The notes: generated by a model not told the origin, from the sequence alone. A stretch of DNA of 64,000 nt from Cytophagales bacterium (GCA_017303795.1 JAFLBR010000004.1:62001-126000); one strand, 5' to 3'. Positions 1 through 7,678 are shown, counted from the stretch's first letter. Numbers and translations are program-made.

Positions 1-2
1 TA

Positions 3-35
3 AGCCCTGTGCCTTCGGGTGCAGGGCTTTTGTTT
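3..35 (+). terminator. Rho-independent terminator with UUCG loop
   Basis: An 11-bp stem (two G-U pairs) is closed by a TTCG tetraloop and followed by TTTTGTTTT. It would end a gene lying upstream of the window. Confidence 0.85.
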
Positions 36-158
36 TGTACAAAATATCCACAGCTATGTTAAAGTTTCTTAACAGACACAGAAATTTTTCAGTAGCACCG
101 GAACTTTTGGTAACATTGTATGTTTAAACATGTAATAATCAAAAACCAATTTCAAACC

Positions 159-791
159 ATGAAAAAACTAGTATTAATGATGGTGGCAGGTATTATGCTG
201 GCAGCCTGTACGCCTAAGAACCCCGAAGGAGATAAAGCAGAAACAACAGATAGTGCAACCGTTGGCACAGCCGAAGGAACCGAAGTAGCGCTTAACACCG
301 CAGCTTCAAAAATTATCTGGACAGGCAGTAAAGTATCAGGCTCGCACACAGGCGCTGTTACACTTAAGTCTGGTGCGTTGCTTGTAAAAGACGGTGCAGT
401 TACCGGTGGTAACTTTGTAGCCGACCTGGGCACTATTACCAATACCGATATGCAAGGTGAGTACAGCGATAAGCTGGTAGGTCATTTAAAGTCGCCCGAC
501 TTTTTTGACATTGCTCAATTCCCAGAAGCCACTTTCGAAATTACCAGCGTAACTGCAGGAACTGAAGCGGGCAGCGTTACTATCTCAGGCAACCTGACTA
601 TGCGCGGTGTTACCAAGAACATTACGTTCCCGGCAACGGTAACAGAAGCTACTGAAACTTCTGCAAAAGCTTCTGCCGATTTTAACATTTTGCGCGAAGA
701 CTGGGGTTTGGTATATACCGGTATGGCCGATGATCTAATCAGCAAAGAGTTTAACCTTAAAATAGAATTGGTAGCCGGAGTAGGCGCTTAA
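159..791 (+). CDS. YceI-like domain lipoprotein
   Basis: This is a 210-residue lipoprotein of the YceI family, whose members are lipocalin-like beta-barrels that bind isoprenoid-type lipids in the periplasm. The ATG at 159 was chosen because it gives a classic lipoprotein signal with lipobox LAAC and Cys17; an in-frame ATG at 120 would add 13 non-signal residues. The YceI domain runs from about residue 45 to the end, with typical blocks such as SPDFFDIAQFPEATFEI and GNLTMRGVTKNITFP. A linker rich in Thr, Ala and Glu (residues 20-45) separates anchor and domain. It stands alone between two terminators. The ligand is unknown. Confidence 0.9.
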   Translation: MKKLVLMMVAGIMLAACTPKNPEGDKAETTDSATVGTAEGTEVALNTAASKIIWTGSKVSGSHTGAVTLKSGALLVKDGAVTGGNFVADLGTITNTDMQGEYSDKLVGHLKSPDFFDIAQFPEATFEITSVTAGTEAGSVTISGNLTMRGVTKNITFPATVTEATETSAKASADFNILREDWGLVYTGMADDLISKEFNLKIELVAGVGA

Positions 792-813
792 TTCTCTCAG
801 GTTATTTGAATTT

Positions 814-846
814 AAAAAACCCATTGCGAAAGCGATGGGTTTTTTT
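814..846 (+). terminator. Rho-independent terminator after the yceI-like gene
   Basis: A 9-bp stem (ACCCATTGC with GCGATGGGT, one G-U pair), a GAAA tetraloop and a run of seven T. It lies 23 bases after the stop codon. Confidence 0.9.
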
Positions 847-951
847 GTTGGGTGCCTTAATTCTTAGTGTGTTGTGTGCGCGTATTGTGACTTGGCTTAG
901 TGGCAGGAGTTCGAAGTGTGTCACTGTCCCGTCACACCAAACTTCTTGAAA

Positions 952-1005
952 ACCTAACTACAAATTTACACTGAACCCCACCATTGATTCTGCTTTTTGT
1001 TGGCA
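952..1005 (-). other. attC-like cassette recombination site (degenerate)
   Basis: Read on the minus strand, TGCCAAC lies just after the stop of the RDD gene and GTTAGGT lies 40 bases further on, matching the two outer boxes (RYYYAAC-like and GTTRRRY) of an integron attC site. The interior shows little inverted symmetry, so this copy is either degenerate or a cassette-array edge. Its TGCCAAC box is the exact complement of GTTGGCA at the start of the same cassette. Confidence 0.5.
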
Positions 1006-1016
1006 CCTGCATGGCC

Positions 1017-1622
1017 TTACCACAAATTTATTCTTGGGTCAAAGAGGATCATGAATATTGCCAAAGAAATCACAGAAAGCAAAAGAGTTAGTATAGTTTG
1101 TCTGTCAAATTTCGACACTTTTATTTCAGTCAAAATTAATTCTGGATTCGAGGCAGGAACATCGACCAACATTGTTCCTGCAACAATGTCACCAAGACGT
1201 CTTTTTGGATTTACTAAAATTAGTATTACTTCAATTGGCCAAACTGGCCCTATTAAATTTCTTACGAAGCACTGAATTTTGGTAGCAGTCTCATTTGTCT
1301 TTACGTCCAATACCTTATAACCCAACTGTCGATGAACTACGCTTTGTCCGCCAAAAAAATCTTTGTTAAAGAGTGCAATCATCATTAAAGTATATGGAAC
1401 CAGAGAAATTAAATCTATCCACTCAAAGGTGAAGTGAGACTGGCCCCTGAATCCCATTGTTAGAATCATTGTAACAGCGAGAAGTGGAAAAAACACTGAC
1501 AGTGTATACCACATTTCTAACGTTAAAGACTTCACTCTTTTGTTCCAATTTAAGAACCAAAAGTCACTGTTTAGATACAGTCTTACGACCCGGTTAAACA
1601 TTAAAAACTTAAGTAATCTCAT
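1017..1622 (-). CDS. RDD-family membrane protein in a cassette-like unit
   Basis: A 201-residue membrane protein of the RDD family, a group often linked to transport but without an assigned reaction here. Two hydrophobic segments (about residues 37-58 and 69-86) and a C-terminal one (about 180-197) are visible. The family blocks are GGQSVVHRQLGYKVLDV and NPKRRLGDIVAGTMLVDV. The start at 1622 (MRLLKF) was preferred to the ATG at 1667, because the latter lies inside the attC-like site. The gene sits alone between two attC-like sites in the same orientation as its neighbour, as in an integron cassette. Codon use is AT-richer than in flanking core genes. Confidence 0.7.
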   Translation of the reverse strand: MRLLKFLMFNRVVRLYLNSDFWFLNWNKRVKSLTLEMWYTLSVFFPLLAVTMILTMGFRGQSHFTFEWIDLISLVPYTLMMIALFNKDFFGGQSVVHRQLGYKVLDVKTNETATKIQCFVRNLIGPVWPIEVILILVNPKRRLGDIVAGTMLVDVPASNPELILTEIKVSKFDRQTILTLLLSVISLAIFMILFDPRINLW

Positions 1623-1652
1623 AGTTTGTCGTACTGTCCACGGCCAAGTTGC

Positions 1653-1742
1653 TGCCAACGTTCGCATATAAAGCGTGCCGGCAGTCCAAATTAATAATTA
1701 ATCATCAAACTCTGCCTGCATGCTTTATATGCATTGTTAGGT
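1653..1742 (-). other. attC-like integron recombination site (complete)
   Basis: A 90-bp site. On the minus strand it opens with ACCTAAC (RYYYAAC), then GCATATAAAGCATGCAGGCAG-type left arm at 1713-1733, an AT-rich loop, the matching right arm at 1664-1684 (19 of 21 bases pair) and ends with G/TTGGCA. Length, box order and imperfect arms fit attC sites of integron gene cassettes. The first box lies 4 bases after the stop of the 1747-2655 gene. Confidence 0.65.
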
Positions 1743-1746
1743 GAAG

Positions 1747-2655
1747 TTATGGTTTACCGCCATTGGCTAAATGAGGATACATCTCCCGTATCCTTTGTCT
1801 TTTTTCCTCTGTGTCCGCTTTGTCAAGCATTCTTTGATAAATATCGGATTTCAGGTAATAAGTTCCGGCTCCCATATAAAAATACTCAGATATAAAATCA
1901 ACTGATAATTCCAGTATAATTTTCATTTCGACTAATCCTTCATGCTCGAACAAAATTACCGTGTCGTCCAACGGATTATCATCGTGCTTAATAAAATGTT
2001 CTTTAAAGTTCCCTGGAATTTTACCTATGTCGTCAACAAATTTATAGAGAGGGTCGAGCACACGTATTTGAAAAAGTGAGTCGTTGTGTTTGTTACTAAA
2101 CATGGTTTCCACGACCTTTTGATAAAGTAATGACAAACTGTGAGAATGTGGAACTTCTGTTTTAGTTAAGGAAAGATACGCTTTGCAGAATACTTCAATA
2201 TAGAAAGTAAGGTTGTGAAATATAGCTGGTGATAGTTCACTTAATAGTCCCGAACTGTGTGAATCGATGTCATAGACTCTTTCATCCTTAACTACTTCGA
2301 TAGCTTTTTCAAAAAGAAGGGATATAACTAGATATTGATTTAAGCAAGAGTTTACAGCTCGATTTGAAGTAGCTTTCTTCCTTGGAACTAATCCGGAAGT
2401 GCTTATCCATACGTAACCAAACTCGCTTTCTGAGATATGAAGTTTTCTAAGTGAGTCGTAATGAAAATACTTTTTTGTAAAATCCTCGTATCTAACTTTT
2501 AATGATTCAAGTAAAGAAATAAATAAGTCACGCTCAGAAAACTTGAAGGTATAAGCGAATGGTTCGGATTTAGAAATTCGATTAAGTAACTCAGTCAAAT
2601 GACTTTGCTTGGATATTAGGGCGTATTCTTGTCCGTTTTCAGTTTTGAATTCCAT
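1747..2655 (-). CDS. Uncharacterised protein in a cassette-like unit
   Basis: A 302-residue soluble protein that I do not recognise. It appears mostly helical and has no signal peptide or membrane segment. A stretch at about residues 145-190 (FYIEVFCKAYLSLTKTEV followed by His-Ser-His and a Leu-rich helix) recalls helical HEPN-type domains, but the catalytic R-x4-6-H motif is not evident, so this is only a hint. The C-terminus is charged. The gene starts 35 bases after a GTTAGGT box and stops 4 bases before ACCTAAC, so it fills a cassette exactly. Cassette genes of this kind are often defence or stress genes; no function can be assigned from sequence alone. Confidence 0.7.
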   Translation of the reverse strand: MEFKTENGQEYALISKQSHLTELLNRISKSEPFAYTFKFSERDLFISLLESLKVRYEDFTKKYFHYDSLRKLHISESEFGYVWISTSGLVPRKKATSNRAVNSCLNQYLVISLLFEKAIEVVKDERVYDIDSHSSGLLSELSPAIFHNLTFYIEVFCKAYLSLTKTEVPHSHSLSLLYQKVVETMFSNKHNDSLFQIRVLDPLYKFVDDIGKIPGNFKEHFIKHDDNPLDDTVILFEHEGLVEMKIILELSVDFISEYFYMGAGTYYLKSDIYQRMLDKADTEEKRQRIREMYPHLANGGKP

Positions 2656-2689
2656 TCAGGGGAAACACGATTCGTTCAAACATAATTTC

Positions 2690-2730
2690 ACCTAACATTT
2701 GGCTTTAATCACTGAATGGCTTATAGCCAA
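2690..2730 (-). other. attC-like site, 3-prime half
   Basis: On the minus strand GTTAGGT (2696-2690) is preceded by an inverted repeat TTGGCT...AGCCAA (2730-2725 and 2704-2699). This matches the L-prime and R-prime half of an attC site and marks the upstream edge of the cassette holding the 1747-2655 gene. I could not identify a clear outer box on the far side. Confidence 0.45.
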
Positions 2731-2815
2731 TACATATGTAAGTTATAAGAAACTCACCCTACCAAACAAATCGTTTCCAGAACTATATTTTTTGCGAACT
2801 CACTACAAGGCTGTC

Positions 2816-2920
2816 ATCGCGGTTGGGTAACCTGATTTAGATTGCCGAGGTCAAGACTTCAAACCCACACCGCGATCCCGGTGAAGTATTGGTGAATGAA
2901 CTATGAAAAGTTTTTCATAG
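2816..2920. other. Intergenic stem-loops of unknown role (2656-2961 has no gene)
   Basis: The 306-base stretch 2656-2961 holds no convincing gene. Besides the attC-like half it contains a 12-bp stem with one bulge between ATCGCGGTTGGG (2816-2827) and CCCACACCGCGAT (2864-2876). An alternative hairpin CACCG/CGGTG (2868-2883) shares bases with it. A near-perfect palindrome lies at 2901-2920 (CTATGAAAAG / TTTTTCATAG). It does not fold as a tRNA by eye. Confidence 0.35.
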
Positions 2921-2938
2921 TAAACTTGTGCCTACACT

Positions 2939-2974
2939 AAACCTATAAGGTTTCAGAAACCTTATAGGTTTTTT
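2939..2974. terminator. Hairpin with T-run overlapping the end of the ATP-grasp gene
   Basis: Arms AAACCTATAAGGTT and AACCTTATAGGTTT pair perfectly over 14 bp around a 5-base loop and are followed by TTTT on the plus strand. The stop codon of the minus-strand gene lies within the right arm. As a terminator it is better formed for plus-strand transcripts than for the gene it overlaps. Confidence 0.5.
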
Positions 2975-4002
2975 CCCGCTTTCAATTTCTTAAACGAATT
3001 ATAGATTCGTTTGCCTTCTGCAAAAGAAAGATAAGGCACACCGCGGGTATGGTTTTCTTTGCTTACGCGATAGAGATTTTTCCAATGGGTAATAATGGTA
3101 CCGATGCCTTTTATAAGTGATGCGCCTGGATGATAGATATGCGCAGGCTCTGCCCCACAACCATTCAACTCCATAATTTTTATGTTGCCTGTCGCAAGGT
3201 CGGCTTCAGAAGCGCACCGCAAATCAAACCGGCCAAAATAAAAACCGTCTATCTGTTTACTGATGGCATCGAATGAAGCTGAAAATTGTTCGGTAATTAA
3301 ATGATTGCTGTTAATAAACGTAGTGCCCAAACAATGATTACCGATTGAAACCAGTTCAATTTTTTTTCCTGGTGCAGGAACATCGTGAAGTTGCGCAGCA
3401 TACGCCTGCTTCAAGGTGTCCCATTGAATTTTTGCGCGGTCTTTCTCCAGAATCAATTGCTGCAAAGTTTTGCTTCCATCTCCGGTAACGGATAAAAACT
3501 CTTTTTCCGTAATAGAGTTTACAAACCCATTGGGCTGCGAAGGAAACCGAACGTAAAACACGCCATATTCTAAAGGCAGGTTTACAAACTCCTGCGCTAT
3601 AAAATCAATCTTAATTTCAGCAAGGTATTGATCAACGTCTTCCGCACTTTTGATTTTACGCACCATCCAGCCGCGCTCGCCCATGTCGGGCTTAAAAATT
3701 ACCGGCAACTGAAGTCCGTTGGTTTGCAGCGCATCCAAAACCTGTTGGCGTGTGGTGGGCAATTTAATTAAAATGGTTTTCGGCTTAACTGAATCAGGCA
3801 CGAGATTTAGGACTTCGTATTTGCTTTCGCCCATCATACCTCCGGTTAGAATAGATGGATTCGAAGCCGAGAAATAAAACAGACTTCGTTCACGCAACGC
3901 ATACCAAAGCCACATTATAAACACCGGTGCTTGTATAATGCCAAAGGGCCAATACTCCCAACTGCGGAGTTTGATAAAAAAATTACTGCGTAAAAAAGAC
4001 AA
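2962..4002 (-). CDS. ATP-grasp domain protein (D-Ala-D-Ala ligase-like)
   Basis: A 346-residue protein with an ATP-grasp fold, the fold of carboxylate-amine/thiol ligases. The N-terminus carries a hydrophobic stretch (about residues 20-37, rich in Trp and Phe) that may associate with the membrane. ATP-grasp signatures are VIFKPDMGERGWMVRK (about 100-115), GFYFGRFDLRC and the metal-binding IMELNGCGAEPAHIYHP near 285-301. It is distantly related to D-alanine-D-alanine ligase but lacks the family's N-terminal region, so a true Ddl role is unlikely. The gene begins 3 bases after the stop of the DinB-family gene, so they are probably co-transcribed. Substrate unknown. Confidence 0.75.
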   Translation of the reverse strand: MSFLRSNFFIKLRSWEYWPFGIIQAPVFIMWLWYALRERSLFYFSASNPSILTGGMMGESKYEVLNLVPDSVKPKTILIKLPTTRQQVLDALQTNGLQLPVIFKPDMGERGWMVRKIKSAEDVDQYLAEIKIDFIAQEFVNLPLEYGVFYVRFPSQPNGFVNSITEKEFLSVTGDGSKTLQQLILEKDRAKIQWDTLKQAYAAQLHDVPAPGKKIELVSIGNHCLGTTFINSNHLITEQFSASFDAISKQIDGFYFGRFDLRCASEADLATGNIKIMELNGCGAEPAHIYHPGASLIKGIGTIITHWKNLYRVSKENHTRGVPYLSFAEGKRIYNSFKKLKAGKNL

Positions 4003-4005
4003 GGC

Positions 4006-4524
4006 TTATGAAGATGTAACCACTTCTTCGCGGTAACGCAACGTAGAGACCGCCACGCCAAACGATTTTGGAATAACCGTATCTGGGGCCACTTCACGAA
4101 TGCCAATTTTCATTATGGCCATGTGGTGTACTGCGTGTTCTATGTTGTAAGTAAGCTCGCGCATAAAGTTGGTTTCAACTAAAACACATTCATCGCTATC
4201 GTGCATATAACCCACTTCCATTACCATGCGTTTGTCGGCAGGTTTTTGATTTACAAAATCAAGCACCTTGTTAATGATTCCCAGCGCAACAAACTTATCG
4301 TTCTCAATGGCTTTGTCGTGCTGGCGTTTATCGTAGTTCACAATTCCGTTTTCATAACCTTGCTCCAGGCAAACAAAAAACTCGAGTGTGTGGCGCAAAT
4401 GCTGGCCAATGGTAGCGTTGCTGAGTGCGGGTGAAGGTTTGCGAAAATCTGCTTCCGAAATCTGCCCAATGGCATCAGCCAGTTGGGTGAGTACCGTAAG
4501 CCCCGCATTATATAGTTGTGTCAT
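4006..4524 (-). CDS. DinB-family protein
   Basis: A 172-residue four-helix-bundle protein of the DinB/YfiT family, many members of which are metal-dependent thiol transferases or hydrolases. The usual His ligands are visible in IGQHLRHTLEF (about residues 43-53) and NIEHAVHHMAIMKIG (about 126-140). No signal peptide, so it is cytoplasmic. The stop lies 3 bases before the ATP-grasp gene, suggesting one transcript. The family name comes from a DNA-damage-inducible gene in Bacillus, but no damage operator is seen here. The substrate cannot be deduced. Confidence 0.85.
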   Translation of the reverse strand: MTQLYNAGLTVLTQLADAIGQISEADFRKPSPALSNATIGQHLRHTLEFFVCLEQGYENGIVNYDKRQHDKAIENDKFVALGIINKVLDFVNQKPADKRMVMEVGYMHDSDECVLVETNFMRELTYNIEHAVHHMAIMKIGIREVAPDTVIPKSFGVAVSTLRYREEVVTSS

Positions 4525-4597
4525 ATTATCAAACGTAAGCCGGTGTAAAGATAATGTAATTCCAAATCTGATATACGAGAAAACCAGGCCGTTGGAT

Positions 4598-5044
4598 TTA
4601 TTCCACGATCTTCTTCCAGTTTTGGTCGCCCTTTGATTTTAGCGGTGTTTCGTTTTTGTTCCAATCGGTAAGGGTATTGTTTCCCCAGAAATTGTAGAAC
4701 AGATAAAGTTTGCCGTTCAGGATTTTAAACGTTTCGGGATCAACTTTCACTTTCTCGCCCGATTCGCCCATCGCGTAGGCACACCAACCACCGTAGGCCG
4801 GCTCGAATTTATCGGGCGTTTGTTTAAAGCGGGTAGCATTACCTGCTGTGGCGAAAAGATAGGTTACACTTTTATACTCTACTTTAATCTTATCGCTGCC
4901 TTCTACTGGTTTGCCGTCAAAATAGCTTACAGGATCGTAGCCCTGCAGGGCAATTCCTTTTTTAAGATTGTAATGTGTTACGCGCACATTAGGTTGCCCA
5001 TACGCCACGGCACTTATCAGCAACAAAACAATTATTCTTATCAT
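4598..5044 (-). CDS. YHS domain-containing secreted protein
   Basis: A 148-residue exported protein with a short signal peptide (residues 1-16, ending AYG) and one YHS-like domain. The domain shows GYDPVSYFDGKP (about 35-46), a Phe-rich middle and GGWCAYAMGESG (about 84-95) with the conserved Cys. YHS domains often bind metal in heavy-metal enzymes and ATPases. A second copy of this domain type is found at 51899-52354, there as a lipoprotein, so the genome keeps two related versions. The gene is monocistronic as far as can be seen. Ligand and role are unknown. Confidence 0.85.
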   Translation of the reverse strand: MIRIIVLLLISAVAYGQPNVRVTHYNLKKGIALQGYDPVSYFDGKPVEGSDKIKVEYKSVTYLFATAGNATRFKQTPDKFEPAYGGWCAYAMGESGEKVKVDPETFKILNGKLYLFYNFWGNNTLTDWNKNETPLKSKGDQNWKKIVE

Positions 5045-5125
5045 ACCCGCATTAACGGAAACAATGGCAAGATTGGTTTTTGAAAATCGGTGGTTTGTCG
5101 CGTGCGCGGCAATTGGTATAAATTC

Positions 5126-5647
5126 TTAACCGGGCAAAAGTTCTTTTACCAAACTCCAAACCAATTCTGGTTCATACCCTTTGGTGATGGCATAACGCGC
5201 AACTCTATCCCGTTTTCGAAATGGATTTTCTTCGGATAACAATTCAGCTTTCTTGCAAATAAGTTGCCGCAGGGTTTTAGTGTAATCGGCACCTTCCAGT
5301 TCTTTCAATCCTTGTTGAATGCAGTTTTTAGTAAGGCCCAGAAACTCTAATTCATTTTTGATTTTTAGTCGGCCCCATTTTTTCATTCTGAATTTACCAC
5401 CGGCATAGGCTTTGGCAAATCGTTGCTCGTTCAGAAAACCATCGGTAATTAGTTGGCTGATAATTTCATCTACCTCACTGGCATATAAGCCGTATTCAAA
5501 AAGTTTGGTTTTAACTTCTTTGTGCGCGCGTTCCTGATAGGCGCAGTAGCGCTGAATTTTCGCTAAGGCTTCGGTGGGCGAAAGTCGCTTCTTGCTTTTG
5601 GGTTGTTCGAAATCGTCTTGATAGGCACTACGCACAGGCATAGTCAA
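5126..5647 (-). CDS. recX: Regulatory protein RecX
   Basis: A 173-residue RecX-family protein. RecX binds RecA filaments and limits recombination and SOS activity. The three tandem helical repeats are visible: ALAKIQRYCAYQERAHKEV, then DGFLNEQRFAKAYAGGKFR with the family's W-G-R segment (KKWGRLKIKNEL), and a C-terminal RDRVARYAITKGYEPELVW. Length fits the family. A second ATG 6 bases downstream (5641) is an equally good start. It is not next to recA here. The upstream region holds a long hairpin at 5666-5713. Confidence 0.88.
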   Translation of the reverse strand: MTMPVRSAYQDDFEQPKSKKRLSPTEALAKIQRYCAYQERAHKEVKTKLFEYGLYASEVDEIISQLITDGFLNEQRFAKAYAGGKFRMKKWGRLKIKNELEFLGLTKNCIQQGLKELEGADYTKTLRQLICKKAELLSEENPFRKRDRVARYAITKGYEPELVWSLVKELLPG

Positions 5648-5665
5648 ATATCGGTCTTTTTGCAG

Positions 5666-5713
5666 AAAGGTTTACAACCCTTTACTCTTTGGTAGAAAGG
5701 GTTGTAAACCTTT
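5666..5713. repeat. Perfect 18-bp inverted repeat (hairpin)
   Basis: Arms AAAGGTTTACAACCCTTT (5666-5683) and AAAGGGTTGTAAACCTTT (5696-5713) are exact complements around a 12-base loop. It lies between recX and the stop of the YcxB-like gene and may terminate the latter. Such simple palindromes recur between genes in this window (35929, 35964). Confidence 0.7.
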
Positions 5714-5718
5714 TGCAC

Positions 5719-6192
5719 CTACTTAATCAACCCCTTATTCTTCAAAATACTACCCACGAATTTGCGTTCGTTGTCCGTATTGAAAATCTTAAATGGCAAA
5801 TGAATGAGTTGCGCTTTATTAACAAACAACAAGTAATAGTCTTTACCGGTTTGTGCGCGTTTAATCTGATCCCACTTTAGTGGCATACCTTCGCGGGCAT
5901 TTATTTTCATTACAATCTGCTGGCTGTTGATTTCGTAGCTAAACCGCTCGAACAACATTTTGCCTTGCTCTAATTGGGTTACGCCATAAAACTGAATCCA
6001 CCAGAACAATAAGTACAACCCTGCACCTACAAACGCCCCGATAAACCACCAGATGCTCGGTATCCACAAATAGCACAGGCAAATGGCCAACACAATTAAA
6101 CCAACCCACCACTGCTGTTGTAAAATGGACTTTAAGGCCATTTTGATATACTCTTTCTTCTCTAACCGGTAATTGCGTGTTCTTACGATCAT
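5719..6192 (-). CDS. YcxB-like membrane protein
   Basis: A 157-residue protein with two adjacent membrane helices (about residues 28-45 and 49-67) and a C-terminal cytoplasmic domain resembling the YcxB family. The segment SYEINSQQIVMKINAREGMPLKWDQI (split here by eye around residues 84-109) is typical of that domain, which resembles a PH-like fold. Function is unknown. It follows nadC on the same strand after a 77-base gap and ends at the hairpin 5666-5713. No catalytic residues are apparent. Confidence 0.7.
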   Translation of the reverse strand: MIVRTRNYRLEKKEYIKMALKSILQQQWWVGLIVLAICLCYLWIPSIWWFIGAFVGAGLYLLFWWIQFYGVTQLEQGKMLFERFSYEINSQQIVMKINAREGMPLKWDQIKRAQTGKDYYLLFVNKAQLIHLPFKIFNTDNERKFVGSILKNKGLIK

Positions 6193-6269
6193 AATGCTTG
6201 CCCTTAAAAATCAGGAGCGCAAAAATAATGGATTTAGGGAATTAGTGGCAGTTTGCCTTTAGGATAAGA

Positions 6270-7136
6270 TTACGCCTGTTTGCTAACCTTCAAACTCAAA
6301 TCCAGGCTTTTCACAGAATGGGTAAGTGCGCCTACGGAAATATAATCTACACCACACTCGGCCACAGCACGGAGCGTGGCTTCGGTTATGCCCCCGCTGG
6401 CTTCGGTTTTATAGCGACCGCCAATCAGTTTTACGGCTTGCTTCATCTGGTCGGTGCTCATGTTGTCTAACATAATCACATCTACACCGCCAACGTGCAA
6501 TACTTCTTCAACTTCGGCCAAGGTGCGGGTTTCAACTTCAATCTTCAGCGATTTGTTTTTGCTGCGTAAGTAGCTTGTGACTTGTTCTATAGCAGCGCGC
6601 ACCCCACCGGCCATATCAATGTGGTTGTCTTTCAGCATCACCATATCGTATAACGCAAACCGGTGATTCAATCCGCCACCAATGGCTACGGCCCACTTCT
6701 CCATCAACCTAAAGTTGGGCGTTGTTTTGCGCGTATCCATTAAGCGGGCTTGTGTTCCCTCTATCAGTTTGCAAAGTTTGTTGGTATAGGTGGCAATACC
6801 GCTCATGCGCTGCATGCAATTCAGCACCAGGCGTTCGGCCATTAAAATAGATTGTGCTTTGCCTTCTACTGTAAAAGCAATCTCGCCTTTTACAATACTG
6901 TCACCATCATTTTTGAAGACGGATACTTTTAAGGTACCATCTACAACCTGAAAAATCTTTTGAGCCATTGCCACGCCAGCCAAAATACCAGTGTCTTTTA
7001 CCAACAGATTTGCCTTGCTAATTTTAGTAGCGGGTACTGCCCCTAACGTAGAATGATCGCCTTCGCCAAGATCTTCGGCTAACGCGAGTCTGATAAACTG
7101 ATCAACGGCTTGTGGAGTAAGGTATGCGGCCTGCAT
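6270..7136 (-). CDS. nadC: Nicotinate-nucleotide diphosphorylase (carboxylating)
   Basis: A 288-residue quinolinate phosphoribosyltransferase: quinolinate plus PRPP gives nicotinate mononucleotide, CO2 and pyrophosphate in de novo NAD synthesis. Diagnostic motifs are MDTRKTTPNFRLMEKWAV (about 137-154), GGGLNHRFALYDMVMLKDNHI around residue 158, IEVETRTLAE, DVIMLDNMS and ASGGIT. Length matches the family. The ATG overlaps the stop of the DUF4783 gene by one base (TAATG), which implies translational coupling. NAD kinase, a later step, is encoded at 47522-48397. Confidence 0.96.
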   Translation of the reverse strand: MQAAYLTPQAVDQFIRLALAEDLGEGDHSTLGAVPATKISKANLLVKDTGILAGVAMAQKIFQVVDGTLKVSVFKNDGDSIVKGEIAFTVEGKAQSILMAERLVLNCMQRMSGIATYTNKLCKLIEGTQARLMDTRKTTPNFRLMEKWAVAIGGGLNHRFALYDMVMLKDNHIDMAGGVRAAIEQVTSYLRSKNKSLKIEVETRTLAEVEEVLHVGGVDVIMLDNMSTDQMKQAVKLIGGRYKTEASGGITEATLRAVAECGVDYISVGALTHSVKSLDLSLKVSKQA

Positions 7137-7528
7137 TATTCTTTCACAAAACTAATTTCGTGAATGAGGTGCGTGTTGCCCGATTGCTTTACGCGGATAA
7201 GCACAGTAAGCTGGTTGGCGTTGCTTTTGTACGTACCAATAGCATATTGAAGTCCGCTTTTAGACGAACCGGTGTGCGAGATGCTGAAATCCGTTACCGG
7301 ATATTTCTTGAAAAAATCGCGCAGCACAAACTCAGCCTGCGCTTTGCTGTATGTGTTGATGTCGCCCTCCACATTAATTTCAACCGATTGGTTTACATAC
7401 TTCACCAACTCTTTGGCGCTGCCGGCTTTCAGGGCATCGCGCATAGGTGCAAAAATATCGCCCTGCGCTTTCAGCGAAAGCACAGCAAACAGTAAAACAA
7501 TCGTGTAAACCCACTTTTTCGTGTTCAT
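7136..7528 (-). CDS. DUF4783 family secreted protein
   Basis: A 130-residue exported protein with an N-terminal signal sequence (about residues 1-21, ending LKAQ). The rest fits DUF4783, a small alpha+beta domain resembling NTF2-like folds, found in Bacteroidota. No catalytic motif is visible. It is the first gene of an operon with nadC and overlaps it by one base. A TAATTTTG box lies 18 bases upstream. The function is unknown; the tight link to nadC suggests shared expression, not necessarily a shared pathway. Confidence 0.8.
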   Translation of the reverse strand: MNTKKWVYTIVLLFAVLSLKAQGDIFAPMRDALKAGSAKELVKYVNQSVEINVEGDINTYSKAQAEFVLRDFFKKYPVTDFSISHTGSSKSGLQYAIGTYKSNANQLTVLIRVKQSGNTHLIHEISFVKE

Positions 7529-7545
7529 AGCGCTTCGGTTCGTTC

Positions 7546-7553
7546 CAAAATTA
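7546..7553 (-). promoter_or_regulatory. -7 box for the DUF4783-nadC operon
   Basis: TAATTTTG on the minus strand matches the TAnnTTTG consensus of the Bacteroidota primary sigma factor, 17 bases from the ATG. No clear -33 TTG is seen. Confidence 0.45.
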
Positions 7554-7670
7554 TGCCATTAATACGGTATCGAAAAATATGTAATAGGCTATTGCAAGCC
7601 TAACAAATGTTTTTGTCGTTTCCGATGTTATAACGTTATAAAATCAGGTTAAATGAAGTGATTGACCTTG

Positions 7671-7678
7671 TATATTTG
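7671..7678 (+). promoter_or_regulatory. -7 box for gpmI
   Basis: TATATTTG matches TAnnTTTG and lies 27 bases before the ATG at 7706. TTA sits 19 bases upstream where TTG is expected. Confidence 0.5.

Noticed and set aside
120-158. Upstream ATG (120) as start of the YceI lipoprotein
   Set aside because: It would put 13 charged and polar residues before the signal sequence; the ATG at 159 gives a correct lipoprotein signal.
2811-2890. A tRNA or tRNA-like element in the gene-poor stretch
   Set aside because: Some T-loop-like pieces occur (cttcaaacccac), but the acceptor stem, anticodon arm and CCA end do not fit the cloverleaf.
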